NCBI GenBank assembly: GCA_963805455.1
Contig: CAWDUJ010000009.1
Span: forward strand, 62,001 to 126,000
Reading direction: 5' to 3'
Source of the DNA: VRUE01 sp963805455
Lineage (GTDB): Bacteria > Actinomycetota > Thermoleophilia > Solirubrobacterales > 70-9
Length of the DNA: 64,000 bases
The position numbers and the translations under genes were made by a program. Under the pieces are notes generated by a model. It saw only the letters and a program-made list of their open reading frames with translations, was not told the origin of the DNA and ran no database searches. Positions 23,645 to 31,337 of the stretch are shown here, one piece after another. Each line of letters starts with the position of its first letter. The stretch's first letter is position 1.

Positions 23645-24868
23645 CGGAAAGCGCGCGGCCAGCGGCAGCCCCACCAGCATCACCGCGCCCATTGCCAGGA
23701 AGGCAGACGTCGGGTGGTGGACCAGAGCCTGGACCACCAGCGCCATCACCAGCCCGCCGAGATTGCCGGCCATCCAGACGATCGCGCCGGCGGTGCCGGC
23801 GGAAGAGAGGCCGGCCAGGCGCTCGGCCGCGGTCAGGACGATTGGGAGGGCTGGAAGGAGGGCGAAGCCCATGACGACGATCACAACGGCGCGGGGGCCG
23901 ATCAGGGTGATCAGGGTGAGGGCGACGCAGCCAAGTGCGCTGGCCAAGACCGCGGCGCGCAGGAAGGTTCGCTCAGTGCCGCTGCGGTCGACCCTCTCGG
24001 GGACGATCGCGCAGCCGACGATCCCGGCCACGACCATTCCGATCAGGAGGGCGGCGGCTGTCTGTTCGGAGACCCCGGCCGGATCGAGGAGGGTCTGGAG
24101 CCAGGTGGTCAGCGCGACAAAGACGCCGAAGCCGACGAACACCAGACCGCAGAGGGTCCGCATCTCGGGCATGCCCCACAGTCTCCTCACCGCCCCCTGC
24201 TCGATCGCCACCGCTCCCCCTTCCTCCTCGACCCCAGGCCGCCGCAATGTCAGGGCCAGCGCCAGGGCCGCTGGTATTCCGAGCAGGCCCTCGACGACGA
24301 GCAGGCGCTGGATATGGCCGTGGCCACCGAGGGTCGGGCCGAGCGCCAGCGCCAGGAGCATGCCGGCGAAGCTGGCCGCCGAGCAGACGGCGATGCCGGT
24401 GGGTTGGCGCTCGGCCGGCAGGTAGGCCCCCGACAGCTTCCCCATCGCGCTCAGCACCACAGGCTGGGCGACCGCCACGGCCGCCTGGCCCGCCATCGCC
24501 CAGGCGAAGGTCTCACCGCCGAGGCGCAGAAGCCCGCCGGCCGCCATCAGGGTCCCACCCGCCGCCAAGGCCGGCCGGAAGTGGCGGTCGAGCAGCCGCC
24601 CGGCGGGGATCGCCAGGACGACATAGAGCAGGGGGAAGATGTTCGCCAGCCAACCGATCGCCGAGTCCGAGACGCCGTAATGGTCGGCGCTCGCGGTGTC
24701 GATCGGGGCGAAGGTCAGCCAGAGCAGCTGCGTCCCCGCGCAGACCACGGCATATGCGACGACCACGGGCCAGCCGGAGCGCCACCACCGCCCCACTTGC
24801 GCTCGGGTGGTCACCCCTCGGGGAGCGGAGTCGCGTGGGAGCCGGCGGATATCGGGCTCGGACGCCAC
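23606..24868 (-). CDS. MFS transporter (FLVCR/MFSD7-like)
   Basis: 420 aa with about 12 transmembrane helices. Features of the family: WLANIFPLLYVVLAIPAGRL in loop 2-3 region, with LLDRHFRP as the MFS motif A remnant, and a central cytoplasmic loop (RRPGVEEEGGAVAIEQG). The early YGVSDSAIGWLAN resembles FLVCR/MFSD7-type carriers, which move haem or choline-like substrates in animals; the bacterial substrate is unknown. The C-terminal residues PTAPAVSPGSPS and stop are made by att copy 2. GTG at 24868 follows TAGCAT by 8 bases. The methylenetetrahydrofolate-reductase-like gene lies just upstream on the same strand. Confidence 0.85.
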   Translation of the reverse strand: MASEPDIRRLPRDSAPRGVTTRAQVGRWWRSGWPVVVAYAVVCAGTQLLWLTFAPIDTASADHYGVSDSAIGWLANIFPLLYVVLAIPAGRLLDRHFRPALAAGGTLMAAGGLLRLGGETFAWAMAGQAAVAVAQPVVLSAMGKLSGAYLPAERQPTGIAVCSAASFAGMLLALALGPTLGGHGHIQRLLVVEGLLGIPAALALALTLRRPGVEEEGGAVAIEQGAVRRLWGMPEMRTLCGLVFVGFGVFVALTTWLQTLLDPAGVSEQTAAALLIGMVVAGIVGCAIVPERVDRSGTERTFLRAAVLASALGCVALTLITLIGPRAVVIVVMGFALLPALPIVLTAAERLAGLSSAGTAGAIVWMAGNLGGLVMALVVQALVHHPTSAFLAMGAVMLVGLPLAARFPPTAPAVSPGSPS

Positions 24869-24886
24869 CCCAGGAGATGCTACGGC

Positions 24887-25858
24887 TCAGTCGCCGAGGC
24901 GCTCGCCGCTGTCGGTGTCGGAGGCTGAGCCGAGCGGACTGCGGCCCAGCTCGGCTCCCAGCCGAGTGGCGAGCCGCACCGAGGATTCGATCTCGACCTT
25001 GCGGATCGAGACGCTCTCGACGTTGAGCCCGAACGGGACCCCCAATCTCCGGCAGAACGCGATCAGGTCGACGGCCGTCGCGACCGCCTGCTCGTAGGAG
25101 GCGTCGAGGGTGTCATCGGCATGGCGCAGCTCGTTCTCGATCCAGCGCGGGACACTCACACCGAGCCAGCGGAGGAACTTCAAGGTCTTGAGCGAACCGC
25201 AGACCGAGAAGCTGAACATGATCGGCACCGGTTCGAGGTTCCGCGCCGCGCACTCGTGGTGGTAGTCGGAGATCAGGTTCTTGGCCGCGTTGACGTCGTA
25301 GACGATTTGGGTGATGAAGAAGGAGCAGCCTGCGGCCTGCTTCGCTATGAGCCGGAGGTGCTCATCCCCGTTGCGCGCATGTCGCTCGGAGATCGCGACC
25401 CCACCGAGCGGCAGCTCCGGCTGCGCCCCCGCGCGCAGCTCGTAGGCTCGGGCGAGCGAGGTGAGAACTGCCTTCTCGCGCGAAGAGGACCCGACGAACA
25501 CCGCGAGCGCCCGGGAGGGATCCTGCTCCTCCAACCAGGAGAGGAGACGATCCTCTCGGTACTTGCCCGTCGCGCGGTAGACGATGGCGGGAACGTCCAG
25601 CCCGGCGAGGTCATGGGCGAGATAGTCGGCGGGGTCCATCGTCGGCAGGAACGGGAATGGGCGCTCCTCGGCATTACGGTCGCTTTCGTCGTCGATGTCG
25701 TAGAGGACGAGGCCGTCGATCGCCAACCCCCGTACCCGCTCAAGGGTGATCCGGCCGATCTCCGCGGCCTCCTGCGGGCTCGTCGTCAGTCGCGGCGGCG
25801 TCACCGCGAAGAGCAGGAACTCGCCCGAGCGAGCAGCGATGCCTCGTTGCAGATTCAC
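24887..25858 (-). CDS. Methylenetetrahydrofolate reductase-family protein
   Basis: 323-aa TIM-barrel protein. The segment LPLGGVAISERHARNGDEHL, then LIAKQAAGCSFFITQIVYD, matches the conserved MTHFR core (His/Glu near the folate site and FITQxVYD). The N-terminus LLFAVTPPRLTTSP replaces the usual FEFFPP with its catalytic Glu, so normal NADH-dependent folate reduction is uncertain; a divergent flavin or one-carbon enzyme is possible. It is somewhat divergent but intact. GTG at 25858 has TACGGT 7 bases upstream. It precedes the MFS gene by 18 bases on the same strand, so they probably form a two-gene operon. Confidence 0.8.
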   Translation of the reverse strand: MNLQRGIAARSGEFLLFAVTPPRLTTSPQEAAEIGRITLERVRGLAIDGLVLYDIDDESDRNAEERPFPFLPTMDPADYLAHDLAGLDVPAIVYRATGKYREDRLLSWLEEQDPSRALAVFVGSSSREKAVLTSLARAYELRAGAQPELPLGGVAISERHARNGDEHLRLIAKQAAGCSFFITQIVYDVNAAKNLISDYHHECAARNLEPVPIMFSFSVCGSLKTLKFLRWLGVSVPRWIENELRHADDTLDASYEQAVATAVDLIAFCRRLGVPFGLNVESVSIRKVEIESSVRLATRLGAELGRSPLGSASDTDSGERLGD

Positions 25859-25865
25859 GCGCGAA

Positions 25866-25871
25866 ACCGTA
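25866..25871 (-). promoter_or_regulatory. -10 element (TACGGT) of the MTHFR-like/MFS pair
   Basis: Seven bases before GTG 25858 with no ribosome site. The region beyond it (from about 25910) is an element right end. Confidence 0.45.
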
Positions 25872-25909
25872 GCCGAGGGCCGAACGGGGCCGAGGCAAAG
25901 TCGGCATTA

Positions 25910-26050
25910 CCGAAGAGACACAATCCGGACACACCAGCACGTACACCGGAGGCAACGCGCGATCACTTCCGATTCGTCAAAAGAGCTGCATTTGCTGGGG
26001 ATGCTTGTCCTCGAACGCTCCCTGGTGCCCTAACGTTCCACGCATGAGAG
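25910..26050. other. Orphan right end of an integrative element
   Basis: Aligns with the right ends of elements A and C: GACACAATCCGGACAC (25918-25933), CGCGATCAC, and CATTTGCTGGGGATG followed by GTCCTCGAA, the last two shared with 27433-27455. It abuts att copy 3. No matching left end lies upstream, so part of an older element has been lost here. Confidence 0.6.
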
Positions 26051-26089
26051 TCCTGAAGGAGATCCGGGGAAAACAGCTCGGGCTGTGGG
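26051..26089. repeat. att copy 3, diverged
   Basis: Matches att copy 1 except for about five substitutions (for example TCCTGAAGG for TCATGAAGG, and TGTGGGG for TGTAGGG). It joins an orphan right end on its left to the left end of element C. Confidence 0.7.
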
Positions 26090-26223
26090 GATTAGCAGGG
26101 GTATCCTGCGTTCCCGGCACCGTGTCCGAGCCAGCACAAAACGGACACACCACGCCGTGCCTGCTTGATCTGATCCTCGGCGGACACGCGCTCGGCGATG
26201 TCGAACTCATCGAAGACGTGAGG
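26089..26223 (-). pseudogene. Integrase C-terminal remnant (element C left end)
   Basis: Minus-strand translation gives SDTVPGTQDTPANPHSPSC, against SDTVSGTQETPANPYSPSC in the intact integrase at 18272-19555. Further in, the DNA still encodes HVFDEFDIAERVSAED-like residues, but a 5-base deletion relative to element A (CCAGCACAAAA for CCAGGCGGACACAAAA) shifts the frame, and similarity stops at about 26223. The catalytic domain is gone. Confidence 0.75.
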
Positions 26224-26337
26224 CGAGCCCACCGCTGGTTGTGCGATCCGCAATCCCGGCTACTGGCCCGAGTCTCGGCACGCGGAAGTGTCGCTCGCAC
26301 GTCACCTGATCGGCAACTGGTTAACTTCGAAGGCAGA

Positions 26338-27231
26338 GTGCTTCGGCGAATCTGTGTGGCAGCGGTAGCGACGGCGATTGTGATCAGCGTGATGGCCTCC
26401 GGAGCCGACGCCAATTTCCCGGGGCGCCCTGGCAAGATCGCCTTCTCCTCCGGAGCCCCGGGGCCCTCCTACGAGATCCAGACGATGAGACCCAAGGGGG
26501 CGGGTCTGAGTACCGTCTTCACGCATCCTTCGGCCAGTCTCCAGGCGGAGGGAAGGCCGGTCTACTCCTCCGACGGCAGCGTGATCGTGTTCGCTCTCGA
26601 TCACGACATCTACCTGATCAACGCCGACGGCAGCGACCTCCGGCAGGTCACGACCAGCCCAGGCCGCGACGGTGATCCGGGCTTCTCCCCGGACGGAACC
26701 CACATCGTCTTCTCGCGGGCCGCCGCCGGAGGAAGCGACATCTACAGCGTTGCCCCTGATGGCACCGGCCTCACGCAGCTCACAACCGATCCCGGGAACG
26801 ATTACGAGCCGACCTGGTCCCCGAACGGCCGCCTGATCGCCTTCGTCAGCAATCGCAGCGGCAGCTCGCATGTCTGGCTGATGCGCTCCGACGGCTCCTA
26901 TCAACACCTGCTCGTCGCCGACAAACCGCACCGGTCCGACGGCCAGGTGCAGCCCGAGTTCGCCCCCAACGGAAAGCGGCTCGTCGTCTCACGCGGCGCC
27001 CACCTGGTGACGATGCGCCTCAACGGCACCGGCCGACGAACCCTGAATCGCAGTGGGATCCTGATCTCGCCCGTCTACTCCCCTGACGGGCGCAGAATTG
27101 CCGCAATCGAAGCATTCCGCGGGCGCCACCAATATTCCGTGGTCGTGATGAGCGCCAAAAACGGCTCCCACAGACACACCATCCGCAGCCACATCTCCCA
27201 TCTCTATGGAGTCGGCTGGCAGCCACGGTGA
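26338..27231 (+). CDS. Secreted TolB/PD40-type beta-propeller protein
   Basis: 297 aa. Signal peptide at residues 1-24 (ICVAAVATAIVISVMASGA, cleavage near ADA-N). Then about six WD40-like PD40 blades: SSDGSVIVFALDHDIYLINA, FSPDGTHIVFSRAAAGGSD, WSPNGRLIAFVSNRSGSSH, FAPNGKRLVVS, YSPDGRRIAAIEA. This is the periplasmic TolB-like propeller repeat often found alone in actinobacterial exported proteins; a protein- or glycan-binding role is likely. GTG at 26338 with GAAGG upstream is the natural start. A longer in-frame ORF runs back through the element end but is not needed. Cargo of element C. Confidence 0.85.
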   Translation: MLRRICVAAVATAIVISVMASGADANFPGRPGKIAFSSGAPGPSYEIQTMRPKGAGLSTVFTHPSASLQAEGRPVYSSDGSVIVFALDHDIYLINADGSDLRQVTTSPGRDGDPGFSPDGTHIVFSRAAAGGSDIYSVAPDGTGLTQLTTDPGNDYEPTWSPNGRLIAFVSNRSGSSHVWLMRSDGSYQHLLVADKPHRSDGQVQPEFAPNGKRLVVSRGAHLVTMRLNGTGRRTLNRSGILISPVYSPDGRRIAAIEAFRGRHQYSVVVMSAKNGSHRHTIRSHISHLYGVGWQPR

Positions 27232-27493
27232 AGCGCCGCGGCGTCGAACGGGTGCCAGTGGGCGTCGCCCATGACCTCGAAGACGCGCTTGAATGAGCAA
27301 CGGGACTCGAACCTGAGGCCTCCAGCGTTTCCAGAGGAGGTCAGTGTCGCGCCAGCGCGGACACAATCCGGACACATCGTCCGCTGAAATCGCGATCACG
27401 CCCGATCACCGCTGTTCGCCCCGAAGAGCCTCATTTGCTGGGGATGCGTGTCCTCGAAGGTCCCCCGTGGTCCTGCCGTTCCACGGCTCCCGT
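27232..27493. other. Right end of element C, non-coding
   Basis: No gene. Contains the paired CGGACAC repeats (27359-27365, 27370-27376) about 130 bases from att copy 4, matching their spacing in element A. Confidence 0.6.
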
Positions 27494-27532
27494 TCATGAA
27501 GGAGATCCGGAGGAAACAGCTGGGGCTGTAAT
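27494..27532. repeat. att copy 4
   Basis: TCATGAAGGAGATCCGGAGG then AAACAGCTGGGGCTGTAAT: about four differences from att copy 1. It still reads MKEIRRKQLGL plus stop, so it preserves the dehydrogenase tail at the protein level. Confidence 0.75.
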
Positions 27533-27582
27533 GCCCGCCGGCGGTCCGAGGCCATTCCCGTACCAGGAGTCGCTACGGTTCC

Positions 27583-28749
27583 ATGGTGGCCGTGGCAGGG
27601 TCAAGGGAGAGGGAGCAGCTGCAGGACCGGTACGACGTGGTCATCTGCGGCGCCAGCTTCGGCGGGCTCGCTGTCGCGCGCGAGTTGACCAGCTCCGGCG
27701 CCGACGTCCTGGTCCTCGATCGCTACGAGATCGGCGAGCGCGCAACCTCGGCCTGCGGCATCCCGACCGATTGGCTGCGGGCCCTTGACCTGATGGACGT
27801 CGAGCTACAGCGCTTCGGCGAGTTGGTCGTCCACACTCCCGGCAAGGTCGCGGTCCTCGACCTGCCCTACTCCTTCTCGACATTCAACTACGACGAGATG
27901 TGCGAGGCGCTCTGGAGCAAGTGCGACGCGACCTTCGAGATCGCGGCCGTCGAAGGCCGGCGGCCGGGCGAGAACGGGGAGATCACGATCGACACCGATC
28001 GCGGCCCGGTCTCGGCCCCGCTGGTGGTCGACGCGCTCGGCTGGCGCCGGATCCTCGCGACCGACGATGGATTCCAGCCCACCGATGCGCCGCTGACGCG
28101 GGCCCTCGAGGTCCACCCTCAGGGCCGCAGCGACGCGCTCGAGGTCTGGGTCGACCGCAGCTACGCCCGGGCCGGCTACGGCTGGTGCTTCCCTGCCGGC
28201 GAGGAGCTCCGGATCGGCGCCTGCTCCTACGAGCCGAACGACCACGTCCGCGAGGGGACCGACCGACTCGCCGCCGACCTCGGCGGTGACCAGGTCAGCT
28301 ACCAGGGCAACTGGATCCCGCACCGGCTGCGCAAACCGACCGAAGCCGGCGTCTTCTTCGTCGGCGACTCGGCCGGCCAGTGCCTGCCGCTGACGGCCGA
28401 GGGGATCAGGACCGCGCTCTACTACGGGATCGCCGTCGGCCGCGAGATGCGCGCCGTCTTCGAGGGCCGCCGCAGCCGCCAGGAGGCTGCCGCCAACTAC
28501 ACCGAGCTCCACAACTCGCACCGGACCGGATTCGGCATCCTCCTCTTCGTCCAGAAGCTCCTCCCCCACATCCCGGTCCGGCTGCTGGGCCCCGGCTTCC
28601 GCATCTACAAGACCCAGAAGCTGATCGACCTCACCTTCAAGGCCTACCTGGAGCTTGCTCCCCCGGCCTTCGCCGCCGCGACGGCGGGCAGGCATCGACG
28701 GGACGACTCCAGCGACAAAGCGGAGCTGAGCGCGACCCAGGCGGCGTGA
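27583..28749 (+). CDS. FAD-dependent oxidoreductase (geranylgeranyl-reductase-like)
   Basis: 388 aa. FAD-binding Rossmann motif VVICGASFGGLAVARELTSS (residues about 19-38), followed by VLVLDRYEIG; the second FAD motif is VFFVGDSAGQCLPLTAEGI near residue 265. Together with ACGIPTDWL this matches the geranylgeranyl reductase/halogenase-like flavoprotein family, which acts on prenyl chains or lipids. The C-terminal part is hydrophobic and basic, suggesting membrane contact. Start is ATG 27583 or GTG 27586; TACGGT at 27574-27579 fits the GTG as a leaderless start. It is the first chromosomal gene after the element stack. Confidence 0.85.
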   Translation: MVAVAGSREREQLQDRYDVVICGASFGGLAVARELTSSGADVLVLDRYEIGERATSACGIPTDWLRALDLMDVELQRFGELVVHTPGKVAVLDLPYSFSTFNYDEMCEALWSKCDATFEIAAVEGRRPGENGEITIDTDRGPVSAPLVVDALGWRRILATDDGFQPTDAPLTRALEVHPQGRSDALEVWVDRSYARAGYGWCFPAGEELRIGACSYEPNDHVREGTDRLAADLGGDQVSYQGNWIPHRLRKPTEAGVFFVGDSAGQCLPLTAEGIRTALYYGIAVGREMRAVFEGRRSRQEAAANYTELHNSHRTGFGILLFVQKLLPHIPVRLLGPGFRIYKTQKLIDLTFKAYLELAPPAFAAATAGRHRRDDSSDKAELSATQAA

Positions 28750-28767
28750 ACGGCGGGCGGATCGCGC

Positions 28768-28773
28768 TAGGTT
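28768..28773 (+). promoter_or_regulatory. -10 element (TAGGTT)
   Basis: Seven bases before the ATG at 28781 that opens a five-gene overlapping run; no ribosome site between. Confidence 0.45.
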
Positions 28774-28780
28774 TTCAGCG

Positions 28781-29209
28781 ATGCTGTCCTGGCTCGGCAG
28801 AATCCTGATCTCGCGGAACATGGCGAAGGCCCGCGAAGGCAACATCGAGCCGACCCTGAAGCTGGATGCCGAGAATGTCCGGTTCAGATTCCCCGGCGAC
28901 AGTTCCTGGGCGACCGAACTGGAGGGGAAGGACGAGCTGAGGAAATGGCTGGAGCGGTTCGCCGACGCCGGCCTCCAGATCTACCCCGACGAGGTCATCG
29001 TCCAGGGATTTCCCTGGCGCCAGACGATCTGCGTCCGCGGCACCGACCATCTCGACGCCCCCGACGGCAGGCGCGTCTACGAGAACCGGTATGTGATCTG
29101 GGGACGCATCTCGTGGGGCAAGCTGCGCGACTACGAGGTCTACGAGGACACCAGGGCGACCGATGCGCTGGACGGCTACCTGGCCGAGATCGGGAAGATG
29201 CCGGGGTGA
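28781..29209 (+). CDS. SnoaL/NTF2-like protein
   Basis: 142 aa. NTF2-like pattern: N-terminal helices (MLSWLGRILISRNMAKAREG), VRFRFPGDSSWATELEGKDE, helix LRKWLERFADAG, then paired strands IYPDEVIVQGFPWRQT, NRYVIWGRISWGKLRDYEVY. Related proteins are ester cyclases, epoxide hydrolases or binding proteins; no catalytic dyad can be assigned here. First gene of a run ending at 31756 in which each gene overlaps or touches the next; its stop overlaps the SixA start (GTGA). Confidence 0.8.
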   Translation: MLSWLGRILISRNMAKAREGNIEPTLKLDAENVRFRFPGDSSWATELEGKDELRKWLERFADAGLQIYPDEVIVQGFPWRQTICVRGTDHLDAPDGRRVYENRYVIWGRISWGKLRDYEVYEDTRATDALDGYLAEIGKMPG

Positions 29210-29646
29210 TCTACATGCTGAGACACGGCGACGCCGAGCACGGCGACGGCGAGGATTCCGCGCGGCGCCTGACGAAGAAGGGCGAGCGCCAATCGGTGGC
29301 GGCGGGCCGGGCGATGGCCGCCCTCGGATTCGAGCTCGACGCCTGCCTGACGAGCCCGAAGGTGCGGGCGGCCGGCACCGCGCGGCTCGCCTGCGAGCTG
29401 CTCTCGATCGAGCCGGAGGAGGACGCGCGACTCGCAGGCAGCGGCTGGGACACCCTGGACCTCGCCGCCGGCCGCGGCGAGGTCCTGATCGTCGGCCACA
29501 ACCCCGACTTCAAGACCGAGGTCGGCCGCCTGACCGGCGCCAACGTGAAATTCCGCAAGGGCGGCCTGGCGATCATCGACGGCAGCACGCTGATGACGCT
29601 GCTGCGGCCCGAGGACCTGGCGGCGATCGCCGCCGTCGACCGATGA
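29206..29646 (+). CDS. SixA-like histidine phosphatase
   Basis: 146-aa compact histidine phosphatase. Phospho-acceptor motif MLRHGDAEH (Arg6-His7-Gly8), TKKGERQS, LTSPKVRAAGTARLA with the second Arg, and the late IVGHNPDF supplying the second His. This is the short SixA type that dephosphorylates phospho-His proteins such as HPt domains or NPr; the target here is unknown. GTG at 29206 overlaps the preceding stop, and the stop overlaps the next gene by ATGA. Confidence 0.85.
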   Translation: MIYMLRHGDAEHGDGEDSARRLTKKGERQSVAAGRAMAALGFELDACLTSPKVRAAGTARLACELLSIEPEEDARLAGSGWDTLDLAAGRGEVLIVGHNPDFKTEVGRLTGANVKFRKGGLAIIDGSTLMTLLRPEDLAAIAAVDR

Positions 29647-30539
29647 GGCTCTGCCGCTTCCTCGCCGACGGCGCGGCCCGGCTCGGGGTGATCGAGGACG
29701 GGCGCCTGGTCGACCTCACGGCCTCGGCGCCGGAGCTGCCGAGCGAACCGGCGGCCGCGATCGACGCGATCGGGCTCGAGAAGCTGACGGAGCTCGCCGA
29801 GCTGGCAGCCGAGCCCAAACCGGGCGAAGATCTGGAGGCGATCCGGCTCCTCAGCCCCGCCCGCCCCCGCAAGTATCTGGCGATCGCCCTCAACTACGCC
29901 GACCACATCGCCGAGACCGGGTTGGAGGCGCCCGCGGTGCCGACCTTCTTCAACAAGCAGCCGACCTGCGTCGTCGGCCCGGGCGCCGACGTCCACATGC
30001 CGGCCGTCTCCGACAAGCTCGACTACGAGGGGGAGCTCGCGATCGTGATCGCGAAGCGCTGCCGCCACGTCCCAGTCGAGCGGGCCGCCGAGGTGATCGG
30101 CGGCTACACGATCGCCAACGACGTCTCGGTCCGCGACTGGCAGATGAGGGCGCCGACGATGACGATCGGGAAGTCGTTCGACACCCACGGCCCGCTCGGG
30201 CCCTGGCTCGTCACCGGCGATGAGATCCCCGACCCGCAGCAGCTCGGGATCCGGACCTTCGTCAACGACGAGAAGCGCCAGGACGGAAACACGTCCGAGA
30301 TGGTCTTCGACTGCTTCCAGCAGGTCTCCCACCTCTCCGAAGCCTTCACGCTCGAGCCCGGCGACGTGATCGCGACCGGGACCCCGGCCGGGATCGGAGC
30401 CTCGATCCAGCCCTTCCCGGAGGGCTTCCTGAAGGTCGGTGACGTCGTCCGGATCGAGATCGACGGGATCGGCGAGCTCCGCAACCAGGTCGTCGCCGAG
30501 CCGCAGGGCTTCATGGTCCGCGACGACCCCCCGGCCTGA
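29643..30539 (+). CDS. Fumarylacetoacetate hydrolase-family protein
   Basis: 298 aa. The FAH fold begins near residue 75 with YLAIALNYADHIAETGL. Metal-binding residues are in KLDYEGELAIVIAKR and IANDVSVRDWQMR; the substrate loop has GKSFDTHGPLGPW and the conserved ending GDVIATGTPAGIG is followed by DVVRIEIDGIGEL. The family covers 2-oxo-diacid hydratases, acylpyruvate hydrolases and oxaloacetate decarboxylases; aromatic or amino-acid breakdown is plausible. Translationally coupled to the phosphatase gene; 3 bases separate it from the GNAT gene. Confidence 0.9.
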   Translation: MRLCRFLADGAARLGVIEDGRLVDLTASAPELPSEPAAAIDAIGLEKLTELAELAAEPKPGEDLEAIRLLSPARPRKYLAIALNYADHIAETGLEAPAVPTFFNKQPTCVVGPGADVHMPAVSDKLDYEGELAIVIAKRCRHVPVERAAEVIGGYTIANDVSVRDWQMRAPTMTIGKSFDTHGPLGPWLVTGDEIPDPQQLGIRTFVNDEKRQDGNTSEMVFDCFQQVSHLSEAFTLEPGDVIATGTPAGIGASIQPFPEGFLKVGDVVRIEIDGIGELRNQVVAEPQGFMVRDDPPA

Positions 30540-30542
30540 ACG

Positions 30543-31337
30543 GTGGACGGGCTCCGCCACCGCGCCCACCTCAACTTCGTCGACAGCTCCCGGCAGCTGT
30601 TCGAGCTCGACTCGGGCGTCAGGATCGAGGCCGGGGACGGCTGGCTGCTCGGCGCCGGGACCTCGTCGAACCCGGCGATCTCCAATGCGGCCTTCCGAGT
30701 CGACGACGGGCTCGACCCGGACCAGCTTCTGACACACGCGCGCGCGTTCTTCGGCGCGCTCGGCCGCGGCTTCAGCCTCTGGACACGCGGCGACGCCGAG
30801 GAGGATCGCGACCTGTTCGAGGCCGCGGCCGCGCAGGGCCTCAACCCCTTCTTCGAGATGCCGGAGATGGTGCTCGACCGGCGCCCGGAGGCGGCGGCGA
30901 TGCCCGACGAGGTCGAGATGCGCCGCCTCGCCGGAAAGGACGAGGCCGAGGACTACTGGCGGGTCGCGAAGCGGTCCTACGCCAGCATCGGCTTCCCGCC
31001 CGAGGTCTTCGACCACTACGACGACCACTCCGGCCTGCTGGCCGAGAACGCGGTCGCTCTCCTTGCCTACGAGGGCGCGGAGCCGCTCGCGATCGCGATG
31101 ACGATCGTCACCGACGGCGTCGCTGGGATCTACTGGGTGGGGACGACGGAGGCCGCGCGCGGCAGGGGCCTGGGTCGGGCGCTGACCACCGCCGCGGTCG
31201 ACGCCGGCTTCGACCTCGGCGCAGACCTTGCCTCTCTGCAGGCCTCGCCGATGGGCGAGCCGATCTACCGCGCGATGGGCTTCGAGACGATCTACGACTA
31301 CCGGCTGCTGATGGCCTCGCCGCCCGGGGGCGCGTGA
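30543..31337 (+). CDS. GNAT-family N-acetyltransferase
   Basis: 264 aa. The C-terminal half (residues about 120-260) is a GNAT domain: acetyl-CoA loop GTTEAARGRGLGRALTTAAV, then LQASPMGEPIYRAMGFETIY, the usual last strand and helix. The N-terminal half (LNFVDSSRQLFELDSG and on) resembles a second, degenerate GNAT-like fold. The acceptor is unknown. GTG start; its stop overlaps the VOC gene (GTGA). Confidence 0.82.
   Translation: MDGLRHRAHLNFVDSSRQLFELDSGVRIEAGDGWLLGAGTSSNPAISNAAFRVDDGLDPDQLLTHARAFFGALGRGFSLWTRGDAEEDRDLFEAAAAQGLNPFFEMPEMVLDRRPEAAAMPDEVEMRRLAGKDEAEDYWRVAKRSYASIGFPPEVFDHYDDHSGLLAENAVALLAYEGAEPLAIAMTIVTDGVAGIYWVGTTEAARGRGLGRALTTAAVDAGFDLGADLASLQASPMGEPIYRAMGFETIYDYRLLMASPPGGA

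Larger units (their letters stand above)
26051..27532. mobile_element. Decayed integrative element C
   Basis: Bounded by diverged att copies 3 (26051-26089) and 4 (27494-27532), 1443 bp apart. The left end matches the left end of element A for about 135 bases, including an integrase C-terminus remnant; the right end (27347-27493) shares a 32-base block TCGCGCCAGCGCGGACACAA... with element A. The only gene is a secreted propeller protein. It has lost its integrase, so it would need one from a relative, such as element A, to move. Confidence 0.7.

Noticed and set aside
26005..26337. Longer start for the element C propeller protein, beginning in the orphan right end
   Set aside because: It would translate att and integrase-remnant DNA and place the signal peptide internally; GTG 26338 fits.
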